From positions 1-43,227 of the forward strand of contig JAFQFT010000034.1 of the NCBI GenBank assembly GCA_017398545.1: a stretch of DNA of 43,227 bases, in the 5' to 3' direction. A program made the position numbers and the translations under genes. Source of the stretch: Bacilli bacterium (GTDB lineage Bacteria; Bacillota_I; Bacilli_A; ML615J-28; CAG-313). The notes under the pieces are model-generated. The model was not told the origin of the DNA and ran no database searches. It worked only from the letters and a program-made list of their open reading frames with translations. Below are positions 7,513 through 15,907 of the stretch, in pieces (the first letter of the stretch is position 1; each line of letters starts with the position of its first letter).

Positions 7513-8355
7513 ATGAAAAAAACAATAGAACAATATCTTGATGAGTTAATATTAAATATTAAAGAAGATAATAATCCAATCAATACAATATTTAAAAAGA
7601 ATAATGATGTTGCGTCATGTAATTTCATAGCACGCTCAACAGGTGTTGTATCTGGTGTAAGTGTTGCACAATATATCTTTAAGAAATCAAATAACAAAAT
7701 TGGGTTTAAAATCTTAAAAGATGATGGTGATTACGTTAATCGTGGTGATGTAATCTGTGTTATATCTGGACCAATTAATGAAATATTAAAAGTTCAAGAG
7801 TTGGCACTTAATTTTGTTAGGTACATGTCTGGTATTGCAAGCATCGTTGCTAAATTTAATTTAGAACTAGCTAATTTAGATACAGAGTTGTTATATTCAG
7901 GACATGCTGCACCAGGACTTGAAGAATTTGCATCTATGGCTTTTGTTCATGGTGGTGGAATCTTGCATGAAGAAAATAAAAACTATTGTGTTCTTACAAG
8001 TAACACAATAGCAAGATTTGAGTCAATTGATGATGCGATTAAGGCTGTAAAAGAAGTAGATAAGAGTATTAAACCAATTATTGAAGTAAATGATCAAGCT
8101 GAATTTGAAGATGCATTATTTTCAACTGCACCTGTAATTAGGTTAAATACTAGTAAAGAACAAGTAATTAAAAATTGTTCTATTATAAATAATGATAAGA
8201 AAATTCTTGAACTTCAATCAGAAGTAGAACTAAAACGTTTAAGACTTACTGCAAAATTAGGTTATAAATATATTATTATTCCATCTTTATCTGATGCCGC
8301 AAAATCACTTCCTGTTGACTTAAGTTTTTATAAGAGATTTAAAAAAGTTAAATAA
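7513..8355 (+). CDS. NadC/ModD-fold protein lacking the catalytic residues
   Basis: A 280-aa protein with the overall layout of quinolinate phosphoribosyltransferase: an N-terminal alpha/beta sandwich, then a barrel with the family landmarks ALNFVRYMSGIAS, APGLEEFA and GGGILHE in correct order. The start at 7513 follows AGGTGA; a GTG at 7504 is within that site. The residues that bind quinolinate and phosphoribosyl pyrophosphate are changed: the usual DTRKTxPGLR reads YSGHAAPGLE, the following EKxA lysine is lost, GGGxxHR reads GGGILHE, IKDNH reads LTSNT, and the ERT arginine is a leucine. It therefore probably does not make nicotinate mononucleotide. No nadA or nadB lies nearby. It may have another substrate or a binding role. 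It meets the next gene tail to tail. Confidence 0.7.
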   Translation: MKKTIEQYLDELILNIKEDNNPINTIFKKNNDVASCNFIARSTGVVSGVSVAQYIFKKSNNKIGFKILKDDGDYVNRGDVICVISGPINEILKVQELALNFVRYMSGIASIVAKFNLELANLDTELLYSGHAAPGLEEFASMAFVHGGGILHEENKNYCVLTSNTIARFESIDDAIKAVKEVDKSIKPIIEVNDQAEFEDALFSTAPVIRLNTSKEQVIKNCSIINNDKKILELQSEVELKRLRLTAKLGYKYIIIPSLSDAAKSLPVDLSFYKRFKKVK

Positions 8356-8356
8356 G

Positions 8357-8722
8357 TTATTTTCTTTTTAAATTTACACCAATAATTCCACCAATAGATG
8401 CTGTTAATAAACTACATAAAGATTTAATTAGGTATGATGAATTATAAGTTTTAGTTATAAATTTAAATAATAAAATTATAAATATTAGGATTAATGAAAT
8501 GAAAAATGAGTTCATTAATCCTTTTTCTTTAAATAATCTGCTTATATAAATCCCTAAAATAAAGAATATAAATATTGTTACAAATAAAGATATAATATTT
8601 AATGTTTTGTTAGATATTGAAGTATTTGTAAAATAAATAATTGAAGTATAAATTAAAGAAGAAATGCAAATACTTATAATAAAAAAGAGATATGATTTTG
8701 CAGTATTTTTTATAAATTGCAT
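8357..8722 (-). CDS. TIGR04086/DUF3792-like membrane protein
   Basis: A 121-aa protein with four predicted membrane helices (about residues 10-30, 42-62, 70-88, 98-117) and a basic C-terminus NLKRK. Size, helix spacing and the GLMNSFF/ASIGGIIGV segments fit the TIGR04086 (DUF3792) family, whose function is not known. It is divergent from the DUF421 gene across a 43-bp gap and convergent with the NadC-like gene, only 1 bp from that gene's stop. Confidence 0.65.
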   Translation of the reverse strand: MQFIKNTAKSYLFFIISICISSLIYTSIIYFTNTSISNKTLNIISLFVTIFIFFILGIYISRLFKEKGLMNSFFISLILIFIILLFKFITKTYNSSYLIKSLCSLLTASIGGIIGVNLKRK

Positions 8723-8765
8723 AATATCACCTATTTAATTATATTATGATGGAGTATTTTTTAGA

Positions 8766-9410
8766 ATGGAAATTTATATAAATATAATAATTAGAACTCT
8801 AATTGGTTTTTTCAGTTTCTTTATTTTAATGAGATTTATGGGGAAAAGAGAAGTTGGACAATTAAGTTTATTTGATTTAATTATTATTTTAAGTATTGCA
8901 GATTTAATGGTTTTAGGAATAGATGGATTTGATGAGGATGTATTATATAGTATAATACCAATGTTAGTAGTTGCAGGAATTCAACGTATTATTGCTTTTT
9001 TATCTTTAAAATTTGCTAAGGTAAGAGATGTAATTGATGGTAAATCATCTTATATTGTTATTAATGGTAAAGTAAATGAAAATGAAATGAAAAAACAAAG
9101 ATATAATATGGGAGATTTATATACACAATTAAGAGAATGTGGAATAAAATCAGTTCAAGAAGTAGAAATAGCAATTTTAGAAACTAGTGGAAAACTAAGT
9201 GTTTTTAAAAGGGAAGAAGATTTAGATGCAAGTCTTCCAGTTATAATTAGTGGACAAATTGATTACATATTATTGCACAGTCTTGGTAAAAATGAAAAGT
9301 GGTTAGAGGTTGAATTAAAAAAATCTAAATATGAATTAAAAGATATTCTTGGTGCTTGTATAATAAATAATAAATTAGATATTGTAAAAAAAATAAATTA
9401 TAATGGTTGA
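8766..9410 (+). CDS. DUF421 (YetF-like) membrane protein
   Basis: A 214-aa protein matching the YetF/DUF421 family: three N-terminal membrane helices with the family segment RFMGKREVGQLSLFDLIIILS at about residues 23-43, then a cytoplasmic domain beginning near KSSYIVINGKV and RYNMGDLYTQLRECGI. YetF-type proteins are membrane proteins of Bacilli; no firm biochemical role is assigned. It ends in TGA, which shows that TGA is a stop here. The last codons lie within a bidirectional terminator hairpin. Confidence 0.85.
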   Translation: MEIYINIIIRTLIGFFSFFILMRFMGKREVGQLSLFDLIIILSIADLMVLGIDGFDEDVLYSIIPMLVVAGIQRIIAFLSLKFAKVRDVIDGKSSYIVINGKVNENEMKKQRYNMGDLYTQLRECGIKSVQEVEIAILETSGKLSVFKREEDLDASLPVIISGQIDYILLHSLGKNEKWLEVELKKSKYELKDILGACIINNKLDIVKKINYNG

Positions 9411-9430
9411 TGAACCATTATAATTTTTTT
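9395..9430. terminator. Bidirectional terminator
   Basis: A 14-bp stem (9395-9408 with 9413-9426) with a 4-nt loop. T runs follow on both strands. It covers the final codons of both convergent genes, so coding ends are built from terminator sequence. Confidence 0.85.
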
Positions 9431-10881
9431 CTTAGAATTAAAGTAAAGAATAAAATGTTTAATATGATTACAATAATAATTGAAATCAAATAATTAATAT
9501 TTAGATAATTCAATAATAAATATGAAAAGTATGTAAAAATAAATATTACTGTAATTATAAATAGTTTATAATATGAAATTGTTAATTTAGTTTTATTAAT
9601 AATAATTGTTGTTAAAATAATTGAAGAAATAATAGATGAGAAAATTACAGAATAAAGAATTGAATAACAATTTATAATAGGAAAAAATGGTAAAACTAAT
9701 ATTAAAATTAATCGTAAAATATTATTAAAAATTGAATTATATAAGATGATTTTAACTTCACCCATTGCTTGAAGAATTGATGTGTTAATTACTTGTAAAT
9801 AATAAAAAATAAATAATATTGCAACGTTTTTTGCAAGTTCTGCTCCAATAGTTGTTTTAAATAACAGCATCATTAACTCATCATGATAAATAAATATTGT
9901 TATTAAACAAATCGTTGCGGGGAAAAGTGTAGAAAAATATGCTTTTTTAAGATAATTGATTAACTTTTTAGCCTCTTTGTTTGCATAAGATTCTGAGATA
10001 TGTGGGATGATAGCTGTTGATAAAGAAAAAGGTATAAAAGATATTATTGTTAATAATGGTATTGTATAGACATCGATCATAGTATAAATATTATGAATTG
10101 TTTCTGTTTGATAATTTAGATAAGTTAAAATAAAAGTATATAGAATAGGTTCTAGAAAATAAGATATGCTTCCTACCATTTTTGATAGGGTTAAAAATCC
10201 AGCTGTTTTAGTTATTATTTTTTGTTCACCTATAGTATTAGGGTAATGAATGATTTTCTTAATTTTTAAATTTATTAGACAATAAGTAATAGAAGCTAGT
10301 TCTCCTATAGATAAAGCTATATACAAAAATGATGTTGCAACAATAATGTTGTATTTAAGACCGATTAAAATACCTAATAAAGAAAAAGATGTTCTAAATA
10401 TTTGTTCTAATAATAAAGAAGTAGAAGCCGTTTTAACATCTTTTATTCCATTAAAATATCCTCTTAGTGCATCACTTATACCTACAAGAGGTATTAAAAA
10501 TACTCCCATAAAAAGTGGATAAAACAAGTCATTATCTTTTAGAAGATGTGTACTTATTGTTTTAATTGAGAGTAAATAAATTAGTATGCAAATAATAGAT
10601 ACAATTAATGAAGTTTTGATTCCTTTTTTTAGAATAATTTTAGGTGAATATTGTTTTGTTGCGAGTGCTTCTGATATAAGTTTAGATATTGTATTATTCA
10701 TAGAAAATCCTGCAATATTGATAAATAATAGTAAAGTAGGATAACTTAATGCGTATTTACTCATTCCTTCAAATCCTAATGTTCTTGTTGTAACTATCTT
10801 TCCAACCATACCAATAATTTTTACAATGAAACTTGTAATTATAATAATAAGGGTGTTTTTTAATAACTTATTTAGCTTCAT
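9418..10881 (-). CDS. SpoVB/MurJ-type lipid-linked oligosaccharide flippase
   Basis: A 487-aa polytopic protein with about 14 membrane helices, matching the MOP-superfamily polysaccharide exporters related to SpoVB and MurJ. Features include an N-terminal VKIIGMVGKIVTTRTLGFEG, an IAGFSMNNTISKLISEA loop, GISDALRGYFNGIKDVKTAS, and IPFSLSTAIIPHISE in the second half. Family members move lipid II or similar lipid-linked sugars across the membrane. SpoVB itself is sporulation specific in Bacillus, but homologues in non-sporulating Firmicutes are common, so the name does not prove sporulation. It is transcribed away from apt across a 132-bp gap that must hold both promoters. Confidence 0.85.
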   Translation of the reverse strand: MKLNKLLKNTLIIIITSFIVKIIGMVGKIVTTRTLGFEGMSKYALSYPTLLLFINIAGFSMNNTISKLISEALATKQYSPKIILKKGIKTSLIVSIICILIYLLSIKTISTHLLKDNDLFYPLFMGVFLIPLVGISDALRGYFNGIKDVKTASTSLLLEQIFRTSFSLLGILIGLKYNIIVATSFLYIALSIGELASITYCLINLKIKKIIHYPNTIGEQKIITKTAGFLTLSKMVGSISYFLEPILYTFILTYLNYQTETIHNIYTMIDVYTIPLLTIISFIPFSLSTAIIPHISESYANKEAKKLINYLKKAYFSTLFPATICLITIFIYHDELMMLLFKTTIGAELAKNVAILFIFYYLQVINTSILQAMGEVKIILYNSIFNNILRLILILVLPFFPIINCYSILYSVIFSSIISSIILTTIIINKTKLTISYYKLFIITVIFIFTYFSYLLLNYLNINYLISIIIVIILNILFFTLILRKKL

Positions 10882-11013
10882 ATTATCAACTTCCTTTTTT
10901 TAAATACTTACTAATTTTATGAAAAATCTTAATTGATTAGTCTTTTTACTTTAATTATATTTCAAAATTTGTTATAATATAATGTAAAGCAATTCAAAAA
11001 AGGGAGAAAAATT

Positions 11014-11532
11014 ATGAATTATAAAGATTATATTGCGATAGTAGAAGATTTTCCAATTAAAGGTATTTCTTTTAAGGATATTACTCCAATACTTAAAAAT
11101 GGAGAAGTGTTTAAATCAATAACAAAAGATATTGCAGAATTTGCTAAAAAAGTGGGCGCTAATGTTATTGTAGGACCTGAATCTCGTGGTTTTATTTTTG
11201 GTTGTCCTGTTGCTGTCGAATTAGGTTTAAGTTTTGTACCTATTCGTAAACCTGGAAAACTTCCTCGTGAAACTGTTAGTAAAGAATATTCATTAGAATA
11301 CGGAACTAATACTTTATGTATCCATGCTGATGCACTAAGTAAAGGTGATAAAGTATTAATTATTGATGATTTACTTGCAACTGGTGGTACAATTGGTGCG
11401 GCAGTAGAATTAATTAATTCCCTTGGTGCAGATGTTGTTGGTTGTGCATTTGTTGTAGAACTTACTGAACTTAAAGGTAGAGAAAAACTAGGAGATGTTG
11501 AAGTTTTATCTTTAACTGAATATCCTTATTAA
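11014..11532 (+). CDS. apt: Adenine phosphoribosyltransferase
   Basis: Converts adenine and phosphoribosyl pyrophosphate to AMP (purine salvage, cytoplasm). The 172-aa length is standard. The PRPP-binding loop VLIIDDLLATGGT lies at 114-126, GPESRGFIFG at 54-63 forms the conserved N-terminal loop, and VPIRKPGKLPRET at 75-87 is the family signature. A GGGAG site precedes the ATG and a TATAAT -10 box lies at 10973-10978. It is followed by rel with a 30-bp gap, as in many Firmicutes. Confidence 0.97.
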   Translation: MNYKDYIAIVEDFPIKGISFKDITPILKNGEVFKSITKDIAEFAKKVGANVIVGPESRGFIFGCPVAVELGLSFVPIRKPGKLPRETVSKEYSLEYGTNTLCIHADALSKGDKVLIIDDLLATGGTIGAAVELINSLGADVVGCAFVVELTELKGREKLGDVEVLSLTEYPY

Positions 11533-11562
11533 AATAAAAAATATCAGAAAGGTGGTGAAACT

Positions 11563-13752
11563 ATGGATAAACCACATACAATAGAAGACATCTTAGAACT
11601 TGTAAGCAAATATTTAAATGAAGAAAATATTAAATTAATTGAAAAAGCTTATGAAGTTGCTAAATCATATCATGAAGGACAATATAGAAAATCTGGTGAT
11701 CCATATATTCAACATCCTTTAGAGGTAGCTTATATTTTAGGAACATTAAATGCTGGCCCAAATACAATTTGTGCTGGTTTATTACATGATGTATTAGAAG
11801 ATACAGATATGACTAAAGAAGAAATGGCTGCTGAATTTAATGATGAAGTAGCTGAAATAGTTGATGGTGTTACTAAAATAAGTAAACTTAAATATCGTAC
11901 TAAAGAAAAAGCTCTTGCTCATAATCATGAAAAATTACTAATTGCAATGTCAAAAGACATTCGTGTAATTTTAGTAAAATTAGTAGATAGACTTCATAAT
12001 ATGCGTACGATTGACTTTCAACCTGAAGATAAACGTAAACGTATTGCAAAAGAAACATTAGATTTATATGCTCCACTTGCACATCGTTTAGGGATGTATC
12101 GTATTAAGGCTGAACTTGAAGATTTAAGTTTTAAAGCGATTGATCCAGAAACTTATTATGAAATAGCTGAAGAAATCCAATCTAAAAAGAGTGAACGAGA
12201 AGATGATATTGAAGAAATGAGAAAACTTCTTGTTGAAATGTTAGATAAAAATAGTATTAGTGGATATCTTATTAAAGGACGTATAAAAAATATTTATAGT
12301 ATTTATAATAAAATGGTTACTAAGAGTAAACGTCTTGATGATATCTACGATTTACTTGCACTTCGTGTTATTGTAAATACTGTAGGGGACTGTTATCATG
12401 TTTTAGGTCTTATTCATAGTATATGGACACCGCTTCCTAAACGTTTTAAAGATTATATTGCTGTTCCTAAAACCAATCTTTATCAATCACTACATACTAC
12501 TGTTGTAGGTGCTGGTGGTAAGATTTTTGAAGTACAAATTCGTACTTATGAAATGGATAATGTTGCAGAACTAGGGATTGCTGCTCACTGGGCATATAAG
12601 GAAGGTAGTGGTTATTCTTCTGAAAAAGAACAAAAAGAAATTGCTCAAAAGTTAAAATGGTATAAAGAACTTGGTTCTATTTTAGAAAGTTCTGAAGGTG
12701 GAGATCCACTTGATACATTAAAGGATGATATTTTCTCTGCAAGTGTTTATGTATTCACACCTACTGGTGATGTATATGATTTTCCAAATGGTTCTATGCC
12801 ACTTGACTTTGCGTATCGTATTCACTCAGAAGTAGGTAATCGTGCTATTGGTGCAATTGTTAATGGTAAAATTGTTCCATTATCATATAAACTTCAAACT
12901 GGTGATGTTGTAGAAATTAAAACATCTAAAAGTAGTACAGGTCCGACTGAATCATGGTTAAAGTTGGTTAAAACTTCTCATGCCCGTAATAAGATTAAGA
13001 CTTATATTAATAAAAAACAACGTGATACTTTTGTTGCAAATGGGCTTACAGAACTTGAAAAAGCTTGTAAATCAAAAGATTATGACATTAAATTAATTGA
13101 TGAAAAAGTTATTAAAGAGTTTTTCTCTAAATTAAATATTAAAACATTTGAAGATTTATGCTGTGAAATAGGTAAAGGTACTATTTCTGCACTTGCTTGT
13201 ATTAATCGTATTTTATGTATAACTGATGTAAAATTAGATGATGAAGCTGCATTAAAACAATATAGTGAAGATACAATATCTTCAAGAGAACATAAAGGTT
13301 CTAAAAATGGGTTTGGTGTTTATGTAGATGGTCTTCCAAAGGCTCAAGTTAAGCTTGGAAATTGTTGTCAACCTGTTTATGGTGATGTTATTTATGGATA
13401 TATCTCAAAAGGTTATGGAATTGTAGTTCATCGTGAAGGTTGTCCTAATATGTTACGCTCTGATCAAGAACGTTTTATAAATGTTAAATGGGATTCAATG
13501 TTTAGTGGTAAAGTGTTTAGTACAACTTTAAAAGTATTTGCACGAGATCGTCGTAATTTAACTGCTGATATGATTAATACATTAAACTATTGTAATGTTA
13601 CAATATTATCAGTTAGTTCATCTAAAACTAAAAATGAAGAATGTTTAGCTAAGTTTAAATTACAAGTTGGTAGTATAGAAGATTTGAATCGTGCAATTCT
13701 TGCACTAAATAAAATGCCAGAAATGTATTCTGTAGAAAGAATTTTTAAATAA
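11563..13752 (+). CDS. rel: Bifunctional (p)ppGpp synthetase/hydrolase
   Basis: Makes and degrades the stringent-response alarmone (p)ppGpp. The 729-aa protein has the full long RSH layout: an HD hydrolase domain with H51 and H75-D76 (GLLHDVLEDTDM), a synthetase domain with KPTNLYQSLHTTVVG from about residue 303, a TGS domain starting near 394 (YVFTPTGDVYDFP), a cysteine-containing zinc-finger segment (NCCQPVYGD, then HREGCPNM) near 600-630, and a C-terminal ACT domain. HD and synthetase residues look intact, so both activities are expected. An AGGTGG site precedes the start. It sits between apt and dtd; the rel-dtd pairing is conserved in Firmicutes. Confidence 0.97.
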   Translation: MDKPHTIEDILELVSKYLNEENIKLIEKAYEVAKSYHEGQYRKSGDPYIQHPLEVAYILGTLNAGPNTICAGLLHDVLEDTDMTKEEMAAEFNDEVAEIVDGVTKISKLKYRTKEKALAHNHEKLLIAMSKDIRVILVKLVDRLHNMRTIDFQPEDKRKRIAKETLDLYAPLAHRLGMYRIKAELEDLSFKAIDPETYYEIAEEIQSKKSEREDDIEEMRKLLVEMLDKNSISGYLIKGRIKNIYSIYNKMVTKSKRLDDIYDLLALRVIVNTVGDCYHVLGLIHSIWTPLPKRFKDYIAVPKTNLYQSLHTTVVGAGGKIFEVQIRTYEMDNVAELGIAAHWAYKEGSGYSSEKEQKEIAQKLKWYKELGSILESSEGGDPLDTLKDDIFSASVYVFTPTGDVYDFPNGSMPLDFAYRIHSEVGNRAIGAIVNGKIVPLSYKLQTGDVVEIKTSKSSTGPTESWLKLVKTSHARNKIKTYINKKQRDTFVANGLTELEKACKSKDYDIKLIDEKVIKEFFSKLNIKTFEDLCCEIGKGTISALACINRILCITDVKLDDEAALKQYSEDTISSREHKGSKNGFGVYVDGLPKAQVKLGNCCQPVYGDVIYGYISKGYGIVVHREGCPNMLRSDQERFINVKWDSMFSGKVFSTTLKVFARDRRNLTADMINTLNYCNVTILSVSSSKTKNEECLAKFKLQVGSIEDLNRAILALNKMPEMYSVERIFK

Positions 13753-13753
13753 T

Positions 13754-14194
13754 ATGAAAGTAGTAGTACAAAAAGTTTTAAGTGCATCATGCACTGTTGA
13801 TAATAAAATAACAGGTAAAATTGATCAAGGATTTATGTTATTAGTTGGTTTTACTCACACTGATACAATTGAAAATGTTAAAAAGATGGCTAAAAAAATT
13901 GTTGGACTTAGAATCTTTGAAGATGAGTGTGGTAAAATGAACCTTAATATTAAAGATGTTAATGGTAAGATATTATCTATATCACAATTTACTTTATATG
14001 GTGATTGTAATAAAGGTAATAGACCATCATTTGTTAATAGTATGGCACCTGATGCTGCAAATAGTTTATATAATGAGTTTAATGAGATATTAAGAAACGA
14101 ATATGAAATGGTTGTAGAAACTGGTATATTTGGTGCTCATATGATTCTTGATCCAATTTGTGATGGCCCTGTTACAATAGAATTGGAATTTTAA
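13754..14194 (+). CDS. dtd: D-aminoacyl-tRNA deacylase
   Basis: Hydrolyses D-amino acids from mischarged tRNAs. The 146-aa length is normal. SQFTLYGD (77-84), PSFVNSMAPDAA and the C-terminal GPVT (138-141, the Gly-cisPro motif) are present; the usual ND before GPVT reads CD here. The start lies 1 bp after the rel stop with no clear ribosome site of its own, so translation is probably coupled to rel. Confidence 0.95.
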   Translation: MKVVVQKVLSASCTVDNKITGKIDQGFMLLVGFTHTDTIENVKKMAKKIVGLRIFEDECGKMNLNIKDVNGKILSISQFTLYGDCNKGNRPSFVNSMAPDAANSLYNEFNEILRNEYEMVVETGIFGAHMILDPICDGPVTIELEF

Positions 14195-14196
14195 AA

Positions 14197-15903
14197 ATGG
14201 AAAGAAAACTAATTTTAGATTTTATTGGACAAAATTATAATAGTTTATCCGATATTAAATTTAAACAAATAACTGTCTTTGTATATGGTAAAATCTATCA
14301 AAATGATTCGCTAGGAAATAAACTATTAGATGGTAATAAGTTATTTGCGTATGATGTAAAATTACCGAGAATTTATTTAAAAAAGTTTCCACTCGATAAA
14401 ATGAATGATGGTATGCTTGCTTTGGCAGGTGATATAAACCAAATGACAGTTTTTAATAAAAGTGATTTTAATTTTGAATTAGAAGAAGTATATTCAGGTA
14501 AAGATATTAGAGATTTAAATTTTGATTATTTATATTTATATCCTGTAATTAAAGATGATTTAAAAATTGGTGCTATTTTAATTTATGCAGAAAATCTTGT
14601 AAAAGATTTTAAAATCACACAAAATTCAGTTACATTATTATTTAATGGTTTAAGTGAATTAGAAGTAGTAAATTTTCAGCAAAATATAATTAATGCATTA
14701 TTAGATGAACAAAATTTGTATTATATAGTTGGTCAAACTGATAATAAGTATGTATACTTATCCGATCGTTTATGTGATAAGTTTAAACTAAAAAATCCTG
14801 CTTTATTAGATAATGAACTAATAACTAGTTTTACTAAACATCATATGGTAAAACATGCAAAATTAAAGTTTCCATTTGAAGATTATTTTGTTTATTCAGT
14901 AAATAAAAAAGATTTTGATGATATTAAAGATAATTATTTACATATTAGTTCTTTAAATCAAGTTGAATTAAATGAGGAATTTACTTTAATTATTGTTGAT
15001 TATAGTCAACATACTGATGATTTTATTAGTTTTATAAATAAACTTAACTTAACTGATAAATACTATGTTTGTGCTTGTGAAGATGGTTTTTATGTTCTTG
15101 CGATTAATAAAAAAATTAAAAAGACAATTATTAAACAAATGCTTGCGGGAATAGATAGTTTTTATATTACACTACACGCTCCTAATGAAGTGAATAATAA
15201 AATGGACTTTTCTAAGATTGTTAAGTATTTAAAAGAAGTAAGACCTAATGAGTTTTTATATCATGAGTATTTAACTTTTATTAATTATTTATGTCAAGAT
15301 TCATTAGAACTTAATAAAAATAAACATAGTAAACGTATCGTTTTATCTTCAACTAATAAAGATTTAAAATATCCATTATTAAATTATGTATCTAAGGGCT
15401 TTAAATATTTAGAAAATAGTTTAGAATATGAAAGAATAACTGTTAATAAACTTAATAAGTATATTAAAGATCCTAAAAGTGGATGTTATGTAGGACTTGA
15501 AAGCATTAGTTTATTAAAAAGAAAATTAATAGAAATATATAAAAAATATCAAAATAAACAAATACCTTTATCAATAATTGTTCACTATAATAAAGATACT
15601 AAAAAAGAAGATCTTTATAATGCGCTTAGTTTATTTAAATTATATGGTATAAAAGCTTATGCTGATAGTAGTATCTTTTTAAATTTAAATGTTATTGATA
15701 CAATGGAATTGTTTGATGGATGTTATGTTCATAAAGATGAGTTTAGTGGACTTATGAAGTCAAATAATAAGTTTATTAATATGTTTGTTACATATTTTTA
15801 CAATGAATCTAAGTTAATAATTTTTGAACAAAGTGAAAATGAAGAATATAATAATCGTTATGAAGATGAATCTATTTATTTTGTAAAAGAAAGTGAAGGA
15901 TAA
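14197..15903 (+). CDS. Large unknown protein, possibly with degenerate GGDEF/EAL-type domains
   Basis: A 568-aa soluble protein that I cannot assign firmly. It starts 2 bp after dtd and runs into the next gene, so it belongs to the apt-rel-dtd unit. Residues about 1-160 look like an alpha/beta sensory (GAF-like) domain. A middle segment (FTLIIVDYSQHTDDFISFINK followed by CACEDGFYVLAINKK, split here for clarity) has the strand-helix-strand pattern of GGDEF domains without a GGDEF motif. The last 170 residues end in KLIIFEQSENEE, which resembles the end of EAL domains (KVIAEGVENEE), but the EAL, DDFG and KID catalytic motifs are missing. If this reading is right the protein cannot make or cut cyclic di-GMP and would be a scaffold or sensor. 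The alternative is an unrelated lineage-specific protein. Confidence 0.5.
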   Translation: MERKLILDFIGQNYNSLSDIKFKQITVFVYGKIYQNDSLGNKLLDGNKLFAYDVKLPRIYLKKFPLDKMNDGMLALAGDINQMTVFNKSDFNFELEEVYSGKDIRDLNFDYLYLYPVIKDDLKIGAILIYAENLVKDFKITQNSVTLLFNGLSELEVVNFQQNIINALLDEQNLYYIVGQTDNKYVYLSDRLCDKFKLKNPALLDNELITSFTKHHMVKHAKLKFPFEDYFVYSVNKKDFDDIKDNYLHISSLNQVELNEEFTLIIVDYSQHTDDFISFINKLNLTDKYYVCACEDGFYVLAINKKIKKTIIKQMLAGIDSFYITLHAPNEVNNKMDFSKIVKYLKEVRPNEFLYHEYLTFINYLCQDSLELNKNKHSKRIVLSSTNKDLKYPLLNYVSKGFKYLENSLEYERITVNKLNKYIKDPKSGCYVGLESISLLKRKLIEIYKKYQNKQIPLSIIVHYNKDTKKEDLYNALSLFKLYGIKAYADSSIFLNLNVIDTMELFDGCYVHKDEFSGLMKSNNKFINMFVTYFYNESKLIIFEQSENEEYNNRYEDESIYFVKESEG

Positions 15904-15907
15904 TATT

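Noticed and set aside
9418..10881. Proof of sporulation from the SpoVB-like flippase
   Set aside because: This flippase family is also common in bacteria that do not form spores.
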